Shown here piece by piece: positions 50,426-58,310 of a stretch of DNA of 64,000 nt. The position numbers were made by a program, and so were the translations under genes. The stretch is from NCBI RefSeq assembly GCF_036492835.1, contig NZ_AP025316.1, forward strand, positions 186,001 through 250,000, in the 5' to 3' direction. The DNA is from Fulvitalea axinellae. Its GTDB lineage: Bacteria > Bacteroidota > Bacteroidia > Cytophagales > Cyclobacteriaceae. Positions within the stretch are counted from its first letter, which is position 1, and every line of letters starts with the position of its first letter. The notes below the pieces were generated by a model. It had not been told where the DNA came from and made no database searches. It was given only the letters and a program-made list of their open reading frames with translations.

Positions 50426-51409
50426 TTAGGCCATCTCCTCCGACAATACCGCTTCCTTGGCGTCCATCGTCCCGCCACTGACGATATCGGACACCGCCAA
50501 GCCCTCGACAGCCAGATTACGGCAGGCCACCGTACCGGCATTGAGGCGCAACTCCACGGTTTCCACCTGCTCAGACACCCTGGCCAACAGTTCGCTCAGT
50601 TTCCGGCAGTCATAGACCACCTTGCCGTCCACCTTTTCCTCTTCGCATACCAGCAACGAGGCGATATTGGGCAATACCAACCTAGAGTCCTCTTTCAGCT
50701 GAATCCAAAGCAACAGCTCGTTTTCCGTACCCGCCTTCGATGCCGAATCGTAATAGGTGGCGCCTTTGCTCATTCCTTCTTTCAACAAGGCTATATCCGC
50801 TTCGGTGAGACCTTGCGCCCCTTCGCCCGCCACGACCGCAACGTCTTCCAAGTTCTTGGGATTCACCGAAAAATGATGGGCGTAGTGGCCTTCTTCCAGC
50901 TTGGATTGCCTACCGATAGTGGTCATACCCTTTTCGGCGTCCTTGTCGTTGGACTTGTTACTGAACGGCGAGGTAATCTGCTCGGCGTAAATATGGTTTT
51001 CCTTCCAGATATTGGTCCCGTGATTGATCTGTACCGGACCGTGGATAGATATATTGGTGGACTTCACGGCGAAGGTGGCGCCGAACATACGGATATCCAG
51101 ACAGGACAACAGGTTTTTGGCCACATCTCCTTTCTTCGGCTTGTTCGGCATTTTTTCGAAATGCTTCTCATACGATTCGTCCAAAGAGATTGGGTTGCCG
51201 TTTGCGTTCAACGATTTGAAATACATAATCCGGTTTTCCGGATATACCTCTTTCAAAAAATTCTTCACCGTATATTTAAAAGCCTTGTCCGTGGCGTATA
51301 CCACACCATTGGGCAACGTGCGGGGTTGGCCGGAAAAATCGGCGTTGTAGTTGGCGTTGACGGCCTTGACGATGGCGCATCCGAACACCCGGTTTTTGAA
51401 GATAGTCAT
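50426..51409 (-). CDS. cas7: Cascade backbone subunit Cas7 (Csh2-like, type I-B)
   Basis: A 327-residue protein of the Cas7b (Csh2) group. The block LDIRMFGATFAVKSTNISIH followed by GPVQINHGTN is diagnostic. An unusual feature is the ADFSGQPRTLPNGVVYATDK N-terminal region, which is normal for this subgroup. Several copies would line the crRNA spacer. It lies 42 bp after cas8b and 5 bp before cas5. Confidence 0.94.
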   Translation of the reverse strand: MTIFKNRVFGCAIVKAVNANYNADFSGQPRTLPNGVVYATDKAFKYTVKNFLKEVYPENRIMYFKSLNANGNPISLDESYEKHFEKMPNKPKKGDVAKNLLSCLDIRMFGATFAVKSTNISIHGPVQINHGTNIWKENHIYAEQITSPFSNKSNDKDAEKGMTTIGRQSKLEEGHYAHHFSVNPKNLEDVAVVAGEGAQGLTEADIALLKEGMSKGATYYDSASKAGTENELLLWIQLKEDSRLVLPNIASLLVCEEEKVDGKVVYDCRKLSELLARVSEQVETVELRLNAGTVACRNLAVEGLAVSDIVSGGTMDAKEAVLSEEMA

Positions 51410-51451
51410 CTGTTTATCTTTTTAATATTTTAAAAATCAGTGAATCGGTCA

Positions 51452-51865
51452 CTAAGCTTCTGCCAGCTCCGGCTCGTTTTGTCTTTTAAAAACTGTTTCC
51501 GAGAAATAGCCCGCCAGAATCAGGGGCAACAGGTCTTTCATATTCTTGGTATCGGGCATATAGCCCATCACGTCGGCCATAATCCTGTCAAAGGTGTATT
51601 TCCTGTTAGGATAAAAGGTTATGGCATGCTTGTACATCTCGAAAGTGCGCGCGATCGCCATTTTCAGTTCCGATTCCTTGGTCTTCTGGAGGAAGGGTTC
51701 CAGCAAGGCGTGCGTACGGTTGCCCGATTCGCTCTTGTTCAGCAGGTAATGCGCCAACTGCCCCACCGCAAAGGCAAACTCCTCGTCGGTCTGGATGCGC
51801 GCGTTCGAATCTTCCCGGCCTATCTCCTGGAGACGGGCCATCAGGTCTACGGTTTTGTTCGCCAT
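51452..51865 (-). CDS. Possible internal small subunit Cas11b within cas8b
   Basis: No separate small-subunit gene is present. Type I-B systems are known to make Cas11 from an internal start in cas8. In-frame ATG 51865 (MANKTVDLMARLQEIG) opens a 137-residue helical product of the right size, preceded by an A-rich stretch suited to Bacteroidota initiation. A second ATG at 51841 would give 129 residues. The existence of the product is inference. Confidence 0.4.
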   Translation of the reverse strand: MANKTVDLMARLQEIGREDSNARIQTDEEFAFAVGQLAHYLLNKSESGNRTHALLEPFLQKTKESELKMAIARTFEMYKHAITFYPNRKYTFDRIMADVMGYMPDTKNMKDLLPLILAGYFSETVFKRQNEPELAEA

Positions 51866-53344
51866 ATCCGGTCGTTTATGTTTATTCGGTTCGAAAAAGT
51901 TATATAGGCTAAACCAAATATTGAGTTTATCCTTGATCGCATAGGTTTTACTATGCCGGTTGTCCTTGAACTCGTCGTGGCGCAGGTCCGACAGTATGCC
52001 GTTGCGCATAATCTCGTCAAACGCGCGGGAGTTCAGGGCCGAAAGCTTGGATTTGTAGATATAGTCGTAAAAAGCCCTGCGGTATTTGAGAATCATCTGG
52101 TATACTGGCTCTCCGCCGCTCACGTAGTTGGGGTCCACGTCCCCGAAGTAAGCCACCGTATAGCTTTCGTCCTTGATCTTTACCAGGCTGTTGTTGAAGA
52201 TGGACTTTACCACCTCCCGCTCAAAAGCGAAGATATCCCGGACCGTACGGGTAGGCAGAAATTCTTCCTTTTGCCTTAGGCCGAACAGGTTCTTGATCTC
52301 GCAATTGGCTATGCGGTACCGGAACAGGGGTACAAAATCGAAGTCCTTAACCTCGCCCCTGTCAATAAATAGCAAGTAATAATTTTGCAATACCCGTTCG
52401 CCGTCCAGATCGTACAACCTTTTCAGAATCTGTGAGAACGAGGCCTTGGTGTCCTTTTGGAAAATCGAGACGATGTCGTCGGTAGTCCGGAATTCTTTCT
52501 TGTCGACAAACACGGGCAAGGGCCGCGGCAATACCTTCTGCCCCAGCAACAGCTCAAACTTATTGAGGTACATGGCGTCCTCGTCGCTGATACGAGCGCT
52601 TATACCCTTAAACATAGCCCCTGTCTTATGCTCCAAGAAAGGCTTTTTGGAATTGAGACCATTCAGGTAATTACTTAACCCGTAGGTTTCTTCACCTACC
52701 TCCAGGTTATACTTATCCGTATTAAAGAGCTTCTTTTTCAGGTATGTCTCATGCGCCCGCTGATAAGCCGGCTCCCCAACGTTGTCCAGATAAACGCACA
52801 CGTAAAAATCGTCTTTCATCCGGGTAAAGAAAGCTTCATCTTCTTGTCCGTCCTTCAACTTACCCGCCATATTAAGTATCGCCTCGGCGTTCCGTTCCAG
52901 AGCCAAAGACCATTGCTTGCCCGTTTCGTCTTCCTTGTCCAAGCAAACCGTCCGGGCATTCTCTAGGTAATAAGCCAGCAATCCCCGGATCTTCTCGAAA
53001 CCGTCGCCTTCCAGCCCGTCGTCAAAAACAAACTTTTTCCGGAAGGCGATAATGAAAGGCGAACAAGACACAAGCTTTTTCTTCTTGTCCAACACCTTGT
53101 TCATGGAGTTGCCTACCCTTTGGCCATAAGACTCGTAGCGTATGGCCCTTTCCAACAGAGGGGTGATCTTCTCGCCGTCGTAAAAATCAAAATCCTTTCC
53201 CCGCTCCGCCGTTTGCACCAAGCTCCCGTCGTCTCCAAACCGGACGAACCAGTGAAGGCCCAGGCTGGGAGCCTTATTCCTATTGAAAATATCCGGAGTG
53301 TTCTCCTCCAGATTTTTCGTGAAGTTGATGATCTCTCGTATCAT
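51452..53344 (-). CDS. cas8b: Cascade large subunit Cas8b (Csh1/TM1802-like)
   Basis: A 630-residue protein in the place and length range of Cas8b. Recognisable points are the opening (MIREIINFTKNLEE), a charged middle with KKPFLEHKTGAMFKG, and a C-terminal helical domain with FAFAVGQLAHYLLNKSE and KHAITFYPNRKYTFDRIMA, typical of the Csh1/TM1802 group. It should read the PAM and recruit Cas3. The last 137 residues form a helical module that could also be made separately (see the Cas11 entry). It lies 18 bp behind cas6. Confidence 0.9.
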   Translation of the reverse strand: MIREIINFTKNLEENTPDIFNRNKAPSLGLHWFVRFGDDGSLVQTAERGKDFDFYDGEKITPLLERAIRYESYGQRVGNSMNKVLDKKKKLVSCSPFIIAFRKKFVFDDGLEGDGFEKIRGLLAYYLENARTVCLDKEDETGKQWSLALERNAEAILNMAGKLKDGQEDEAFFTRMKDDFYVCVYLDNVGEPAYQRAHETYLKKKLFNTDKYNLEVGEETYGLSNYLNGLNSKKPFLEHKTGAMFKGISARISDEDAMYLNKFELLLGQKVLPRPLPVFVDKKEFRTTDDIVSIFQKDTKASFSQILKRLYDLDGERVLQNYYLLFIDRGEVKDFDFVPLFRYRIANCEIKNLFGLRQKEEFLPTRTVRDIFAFEREVVKSIFNNSLVKIKDESYTVAYFGDVDPNYVSGGEPVYQMILKYRRAFYDYIYKSKLSALNSRAFDEIMRNGILSDLRHDEFKDNRHSKTYAIKDKLNIWFSLYNFFEPNKHKRPDMANKTVDLMARLQEIGREDSNARIQTDEEFAFAVGQLAHYLLNKSESGNRTHALLEPFLQKTKESELKMAIARTFEMYKHAITFYPNRKYTFDRIMADVMGYMPDTKNMKDLLPLILAGYFSETVFKRQNEPELAEA

Positions 53345-53362
53345 AAAGTTTCATTTGAAATA

Positions 53363-54163
53363 TCAACGTGAAATATCCACCACCTCCGCCATCCCGCAAC
53401 CCCAACTGTTCTCCGAACCGAAGCCCGCGTCATAGGCCAAAGCGTGTACGTCTTCGGGTGCGGTAAGTTCGAATTCCATATGGCAGGCCCGCTTTTTGGT
53501 GGCGGTGGCCTCCATGGGCTTGACCTTCACCAACCTTACGCGCTCCGCCTGTATTAGGCAGAAAACCCAAGATTCTTCCCTATCCGATATATCGCCCCCT
53601 TCTCCGTGCAGACGCAACACTTTACGCTTTTCCCTCAGGTTGTTCAGGAAATGTTCCGCATATACGTCGGCGTGTTCCCCGGGGTGCAGGTGCTGTACGC
53701 TTCCGTCGGGGCGCTTAGCGCTCAAAAACACCGGGCTCAACGTGCGGTAGCGCACCGTCCGGCCAAAAACGGGCGCCGGAAGGGCCTCAACGCCCTGCAC
53801 CTCAAAGTCCAGCCCGTTGAACCGGTCGCCGATAAAGCCTTCCCGCCGTTGGAACAGGCCTTTCACGAATTCGGTATAGGCGCGGTCGATCAAAAAACCG
53901 ATCCGGAAGCTGAAGGTATCGCCCTTCAGTTCAAAAAGCTTGCGGTCTTTCCACACCCGGATAGCCCCCAGGTCCAGCTCCGATATGGTGAAAAATTTAA
54001 ACGCCTTGTTTCCGTCCTGGTAGCCTGTGTCGTGCAGAAAGCGTGAGAATTCAGCGTCAGCCGTACGGAGAATCCGGTATACCCAAGCGCTCAATCCATA
54101 TTGATAGTCCATAGGGAGCATACGGGACCGCCCCTTTCGTATTAATGTTATTTTTAATCTCAA
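53363..54163 (-). CDS. cas6: crRNA-processing endoribonuclease Cas6
   Basis: A 266-residue double ferredoxin-fold RAMP protein. The C-terminal Gly-rich loop GFGSENSWGCGMAEV is the Cas6 hallmark. The first strand (MRLKITLIRKG, from a TTG start at 54163) and DYQYGLSAWVYRIL match family N termini. A start at ATG 54121 would lose the first strand, so TTG is preferred. It would cut the repeat RNA 8 bases before the spacer, leaving the AUUGAAAU handle. It is first in the cas operon. Confidence 0.93.
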   Translation of the reverse strand: MRLKITLIRKGRSRMLPMDYQYGLSAWVYRILRTADAEFSRFLHDTGYQDGNKAFKFFTISELDLGAIRVWKDRKLFELKGDTFSFRIGFLIDRAYTEFVKGLFQRREGFIGDRFNGLDFEVQGVEALPAPVFGRTVRYRTLSPVFLSAKRPDGSVQHLHPGEHADVYAEHFLNNLREKRKVLRLHGEGGDISDREESWVFCLIQAERVRLVKVKPMEATATKKRACHMEFELTAPEDVHALAYDAGFGSENSWGCGMAEVVDISR

Positions 54164-54472
54164 AATTATTTGATATAATAATTATAAAAAGGTCGTTACT
54201 ATCACAATTTCACCTCTACAGATCCTAATAAAAACATTTTTAGACATAATTTTTTATGATTTTACCCCAGTCAAAAAATAACCACCAAAACCGTAGAGAC
54301 ATGGCATGCCTTGTCTCAGCGCCACGATGATCACACGCAGGTTTTCAATTTTTGAAAAAATCATGTCACCTGTCAAAACGGAATATACGTCGTTTAGATG
54401 TTGTGAACGAATTATTGATGTGGAAATGCTATGTGTTAAACCGGGCGTGGAGAGACAAGGCATGCCATGTCT
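54164..54472. other. AT-rich region upstream of cas6, with REPIN B
   Basis: The cas operon promoter must lie here, in about 130 AT-rich bases before REPIN B (54293-54476). A TAATTTTG box touches the TTG start of cas6. No repeat resembling the CRISPR repeat is present. Confidence 0.45.
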
Positions 54473-54476
54473 CTAC
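54293..54476. repeat. REPIN copy B (right of cas operon)
   Basis: A 184-bp element with the same 25-bp inverted ends as copy A (GTAGAGACATGGCATGCC and onward) and a closely similar interior. It lies in direct orientation relative to copy A, so the two bracket the CRISPR-Cas locus. Its right end contains the stop codon of the RAYT gene. Confidence 0.87.
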
Positions 54477-55027
54477 GGTAGATATATTTTATTTTTATTG
54501 AAAAATCGATCGGCTTGCCATTTTGCGGGATTGGTTCTAATGTATTGGGCAATGTTGTCATACGACCTTTGGTTACGAATAATATGATCGTGAAAACGGG
54601 GCTGCCACGCAAACTCTAACCCCATACGCCTGGCGTGTTTGCTGACGGCCGATTTATAGGACCCGATTATGGATGACAACGAATTCGCTTCCACATTGCC
54701 ATGACGTGCCTGCCCTGGACAAATGGCCTTTGGCTTATCATCTTGAACCCTACCCTTTCCCAATGTCAATATGCCGTGAATATGGTTAGGCATAACCACA
54801 AACGCTCCCAATTCAATGCTCTGCGCATGATAAATGGTTTCGTGCCAAAGAATATCGGCCAAAACGCCTACCGGCGACAGGCTCATGTTGCCATTACGGA
54901 CATCCCCGAAATAATGCGCTTTGTTTTGCGTGCAGATAGTGACGAAATAAGAAGCGTTCCAACGATAATCCCATTGTTGCAGGCGCGTTGAGGGAATACG
55001 GTATTTGTTTCTGAATTTATCGGTCAT
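54473..55027 (-). CDS. REP-associated tyrosine transposase (RAYT)
   Basis: A 184-residue Y1/IS200-like HUH enzyme. The start ATG 55027 (MTDKFRNKYRIPSTRLQQWD) matches RAYT N termini; the ATG at 55075 adds 16 residues. The metal site is His82-x-His84 in MPNHIHG, and the nucleophile is Tyr124 in GSYKSAVSKHARR. The C-terminal FHDHIIRNQRSYDNIAQYI is also typical. RAYTs cut and join single-stranded REP DNA starting with GTAG. REPINs B and C flank the gene exactly, and its TAG stop lies inside the end of REPIN B. The gene seems intact. Confidence 0.93.
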   Translation of the reverse strand: MTDKFRNKYRIPSTRLQQWDYRWNASYFVTICTQNKAHYFGDVRNGNMSLSPVGVLADILWHETIYHAQSIELGAFVVMPNHIHGILTLGKGRVQDDKPKAICPGQARHGNVEANSLSSIIGSYKSAVSKHARRMGLEFAWQPRFHDHIIRNQRSYDNIAQYIRTNPAKWQADRFFNKNKIYLP

Positions 55028-55085
55028 CGTAACAGGTATATTCCCTTGGACGGTAACAATAAATATACCTGCCACTGTTTTAATC

Positions 55086-55253
55086 GTAGAGACATGACAT
55101 GCTTTGTCTCACACGACCGGTTTCACCCGCAGATTTACCGATAAGGTTTACATATATGGGTTTCCAGTATTTGGAATAGGCATGTAATCATTGGAATATT
55201 AAAATCGTGACGGTTACCAATCCGCATGTGAGACAAGGCATGCATGTCTCTAC
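55086..55253. repeat. REPIN copy C (right of RAYT)
   Basis: A 168-bp element with imperfect inverted ends beginning GTAGAGACATGACATGC and, inverted, GTAGAGACATGCATGCC. The interior differs from copies A and B. Its right end contains the stop codon of gene 55250. Confidence 0.82.
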
Positions 55254-56083
55254 GGTTTGTTTTTTTGGTGTTTGGCCAGTTTTTCGGCGATATACCGTTG
55301 GCGGAAGGCGCGATATTCCTCATCGCTTGTGGCTTTGGCTTTTTTGCCGGGCGGAAGCCACGGCTCTTTGCGCAGTCGCTTGTAGGCCTCGGCAATGGTG
55401 GACCTTTCCTGTTCGAATTGTTTTTCACGGGCGCGCTGATGGGCCCGCTGTTGTTCGCCGATCACCTTCTCTCGCACCAAGCTCTTCTCTTCCATATACT
55501 GCCGTACCCACCCGAAAACCACCCCGCCGTCAATCCGGTCATACACGGTGCCATATACGCCTTTGCGGGCGTTGCGGAAACATACGGCGAAGTCTTCCAG
55601 GCTTTCGTGAGGATATTCCTCATAGAGCAAGTCGCAGGTTTCCATAGCTTGGGCCTTGTTCATGCCTTTGCCCACATTGAAGAAATTGACAGTACGCATC
55701 AACAACAATAACAGGCCTTTGATGGCTTGGCGCCCGGAATAATCACGCAAATGGGAACCTTGGAGCGCCTTTTCGGGACTTAATCCCCTCTCCATCTCTC
55801 CCAGCCTTCCACTGTCGCCGGACACCACCGCGCTTATCAGGTTCGCGCCGGACAGTTTTACGGGTTTTAGACCCGTTGACGGGGCCCCGGAACTATGCGC
55901 AACCTTACCCTCGGTGTTATCCAAAGGCTTCCGGGGCAGGATTGAAGGTGGCGATTCCGGGTCAGGAGTCCGAATAACGGGAATCGATTCGGTCGAAAAG
56001 TTCTTGTACGTCTTCGGGTCCGAAGTGGCCTCTTTGTTCTCCGCGGAACGGTGTGCGGTTTGGGGATTGGGATATTTGTCCAT
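55250..56083 (-). CDS. Phage-like replication accessory protein (unnamed family)
   Basis: A 277-residue protein. The first 90 residues are Ser/Pro-rich and probably disordered. The core (about 120-200) has INFKGLL-like helices, TVNFFNVGKGMNKAQAMET and GVYGTVYDRIDGGVVFGWVR, a pattern I recall from proteins coded next to DUF4373 replication genes in Bacteroidota phages and elements. A charged Gln/Arg coiled coil ends the protein. Its first 122 bases overlap the end of the upstream gene in another frame, so the true start may be later. Its TAG stop lies in the GTAG of REPIN C. Confidence 0.55.
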   Translation of the reverse strand: MDKYPNPQTAHRSAENKEATSDPKTYKNFSTESIPVIRTPDPESPPSILPRKPLDNTEGKVAHSSGAPSTGLKPVKLSGANLISAVVSGDSGRLGEMERGLSPEKALQGSHLRDYSGRQAIKGLLLLLMRTVNFFNVGKGMNKAQAMETCDLLYEEYPHESLEDFAVCFRNARKGVYGTVYDRIDGGVVFGWVRQYMEEKSLVREKVIGEQQRAHQRAREKQFEQERSTIAEAYKRLRKEPWLPPGKKAKATSDEEYRAFRQRYIAEKLAKHQKNKP

Positions 56084-56927
56084 GGTTGGTCAGGGTTTGT
56101 TGTTCTTGTAGCTGTTGTAATTTTTGCCAGCGGGCCGGCGTTTCCTCAAAATGAAAATCTTTCCAACCCTTAAGCAGGGCCGTTTCCACCAAGGCCGTAG
56201 CGAAGGCTTGGTCATATGGACGCAAACGGGCCAAGGCCCTGTTTTCCCTGCCGACGTCGGGATAGCCGCAACCGGCAGTGCGCAGATGCGTTTTCCATTC
56301 TTCCCACAAACCGGCGAAGCCCTCGTCAGAAAAAGGGAGTATGGTCAAGTTTTCATCTCCCTCGGGTGCGGGCGCGTTATCACCACTCCCGCTTTCGTTT
56401 CCTTTGGATTTGTTTTCTTTCTTTTCTTTTTCTTTGGTTTCCTTTGCTTTACTTTTATTTCCTTTCATTGCATTACAATGCATATGCGTTGCATCGCTTT
56501 TGCATGCGGATGTCGTTTTGGGCTTGGCTTCGCTAGGCTTTTCTTTGGCTGCAGTCCCACGCTTTTCCCACCGGGCCGCCGCCGCTTTTTTCTTCCGGGC
56601 GGTACGCTCTTCGGCCATAGCCATCCTGGCCACTAGGCTGTCGGACCAAAAGTAGTCGCCTTCGGCGCGGAAGAGGCCAAACTCGTTTACGCAATCGTCC
56701 ACAAAGGCTTCAAGAGTCTTGGCGTCGGCCCGAAGCTCGTGCGCCAAGGCGTTGAAAAAGAATCTGCCCTTACGGCACAGGCGGTAGTCCCGCTCTTCGC
56801 GCATCATCTCCACCAGCATCCAGTACCAACCGTAACCTTGGGCACCATAGGCCGAGAGCATCAGCATTATCTTTTGATCGTTGCGAGCGCTACTGTCGTG
56901 CGAAAAGTATGAGTTCAACTTGTTCAT
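55962..56927 (-). CDS. DUF4373-type (Lin1244-like) replication initiator-like protein
   Basis: A 321-residue protein. The N-terminal domain (MNKLNSYFSHDSSARNDQKI, then YGAQGYGWYWMLVEMMREE) matches the DUF4373/Lin1244-type winged-helix found in phage and element replication proteins. A Lys/Ala/Glu-rich linker follows at about 110-180, then a helical C-terminal domain (FAGLWEEWKTHLRTAGCGYP) like those that bind helicase loaders. The gene at 55250 overlaps its end. It suggests a prophage or integrated-element remnant. Confidence 0.72.
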   Translation of the reverse strand: MNKLNSYFSHDSSARNDQKIMLMLSAYGAQGYGWYWMLVEMMREERDYRLCRKGRFFFNALAHELRADAKTLEAFVDDCVNEFGLFRAEGDYFWSDSLVARMAMAEERTARKKKAAAARWEKRGTAAKEKPSEAKPKTTSACKSDATHMHCNAMKGNKSKAKETKEKEKKENKSKGNESGSGDNAPAPEGDENLTILPFSDEGFAGLWEEWKTHLRTAGCGYPDVGRENRALARLRPYDQAFATALVETALLKGWKDFHFEETPARWQKLQQLQEQQTLTNHGQISQSPNRTPFRGEQRGHFGPEDVQELFDRIDSRYSDS

Positions 56928-57058
56928 GTTCAGGTTGTTTGAGTTGTATATGTTTCGAAAAAATGAGATGGTTTATTCCGGCGCCCATATCTTTTGGAGC
57001 GTGTAAGGTTATGCCGAAAAAAGAATCCGAAGAATCCCTTCAAAAAGACCCCTACGTA

Positions 57059-57259
57059 TTAGGAGACTATGTCCCGTGGGTCGTTTCCGGTAAGGCCTAG
57101 CCTTTTTAGATCATTGTATACTGTCTGTCGGCAGACGCCGTACTTGGTCTGGCAGTCGGCGATGACGCTTTCGAGCTTTTGCTGTTTACGTTTCGCTTCG
57201 GGGTAGTTTTTAGATAAATATCTTAGCCTTTCCATTCTTCTTTGTTTTGTTGTCATCAT
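57059..57259 (-). CDS. Small HTH protein
   Basis: A 66-residue basic protein. The C-terminal half (IADCQTKYGVCRQTVYNDLKRLGL) is a helix-turn-helix. It lies 131 bp upstream of the DUF4373 gene on the same strand and probably belongs to the same mobile module, perhaps as a regulator. Start may be the first or second of two adjacent Met codons. Confidence 0.6.
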   Translation of the reverse strand: MMTTKQRRMERLRYLSKNYPEAKRKQQKLESVIADCQTKYGVCRQTVYNDLKRLGLTGNDPRDIVS

Positions 57260-57479
57260 AATTATATATCGTTTTAATTACATTGGCTAATCTTAATTTA
57301 GCTACAATATATTTCCGGTCAATAAAAAATCGAGTCTAAATTTGGACTGGGTTCTGCCGAAAACTTTTGGGGGTGTAAGAAAACCGATTTATGTTTGTGT
57401 CATACCAAGAGGGTGGATTGCTTTAATAACAGTTATGTGCAATAATAAAGAAGAGTATAATTAACCGAAAAGAAATACG

Positions 57480-57683
57480 ATGAACCAACACAAATACACT
57501 GTACTGGGAGCCTTGTCCGCCCTAACACAAATCACGGGAGGACACCTTTGGGTAAACCTTTCGCCGAAAATATGGGAGGGGCTGGCCATGGGTTTCGCCG
57601 GGGCCTTGGGCGGTTACCTATTTACCCTTATCAGAAAGGCCGTAGGCAGGATTCGGGATGGCCCCGAAAGGCATCGAGAATAA
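57480..57683 (+). CDS. Small membrane protein, holin-like
   Basis: A 67-residue protein with two hydrophobic stretches (TVLGALSALTQI and LAMGFAGALGGYLFTLI) and a basic tail. Size and layout recall phage holins or other small element-borne membrane proteins, but no family signature is present. It is divergent from the HTH gene. Confidence 0.5.
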   Translation: MNQHKYTVLGALSALTQITGGHLWVNLSPKIWEGLAMGFAGALGGYLFTLIRKAVGRIRDGPERHRE

Positions 57684-58001
57684 AGTCAAGGGTAAAGGTT
57701 ACGGAGTAAAAAGTCCCGGTATGGGGTTTTGGTTGCGGTGGAAAAGTGTTGTCGGATGATTCTATACAAACGATAGGCACTGCCATTTATGACGGAAGGG
57801 GTAATTAAGTACTCTTATTTGCCAAAAGCTCCTAATACCCAGCACTCGGAACCTAATACATAGAGCAAAAACATAAACACCAATAAATCAAACAATAGGG
57901 CTCCCGCACCTGACGCCAAGTGGCCGATGCGAAAAACAAGAAACAATACGAGGGGCCCAGTATCTAAAACCAAACACCTAATACTTAAATATCATAAAAT
58001 T
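57684..58001. repeat. Intergenic region with CCTAATAC-type repeat words, copy 3
   Basis: About 318 bases. CTCCTAATACCCAGCACTCGG then AACCTAATACATAG, and later AACACCTAATACTTAAAT, resemble the repeat words found at 11730 and 46110. No ORF is convincing; an ATG at 57927 only extends the next gene. Confidence 0.4.
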
Positions 58002-58247
58002 ATGTCCAATTACAGAACTACATTAATCCAAAAGTACCAGGCCGATCTCCAGGAGAAACAGGCCTCGGTTGCCGAGCTTGACGCATTGTTGCCGGATTTT
58101 GACAATTTGCTCGATTCTCAGTATGCGTTGCGGGAAAAGAAAAGATTGACGGACCGCAAGGTTAAGCTAAACGAGGAGATCACGCAACTCACCGCCTTGT
58201 TGCAGGATATGCAAAACGAGGTGGACGACACTACGCCGATCGCCTAA
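58002..58247 (+). CDS. Small coiled-coil protein
   Basis: An 81-residue protein from ATG 58002 (MSNYRTTLIQKYQADLQEKQ); the upstream in-frame ATG at 57927 is in repeat-like sequence. It is nearly all helix with heptad spacing (KKRLTDRKVKLNEEITQLTA). Role unknown; it sits with the holin-like gene and ends in a strong terminator. Confidence 0.55.
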   Translation: MSNYRTTLIQKYQADLQEKQASVAELDALLPDFDNLLDSQYALREKKRLTDRKVKLNEEITQLTALLQDMQNEVDDTTPIA

Positions 58248-58281
58248 TATCCGCCGAAAGCACCGGTTGTACGCTAGAAAG

Positions 58282-58310
58282 GACCGCCCCGTTTGGGGCG
58301 GTTATTTTTT
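58282..58310 (+). terminator. Intrinsic terminator
   Basis: ACCGCCCC and GGGGCGGT form a stem over a GTTT loop, followed by TATTTTTTT. It ends the rightward small gene and overlaps the last codons of the convergent gene. Confidence 0.85.

Noticed and set aside
54164-54292. Possible CRISPR-repeat-like RNA (CreA-type guard) near cas6
   Set aside because: No sequence resembling the repeat or its ATTGAAAT handle is present in this stretch or in the short gap between cas6 and cas8b.
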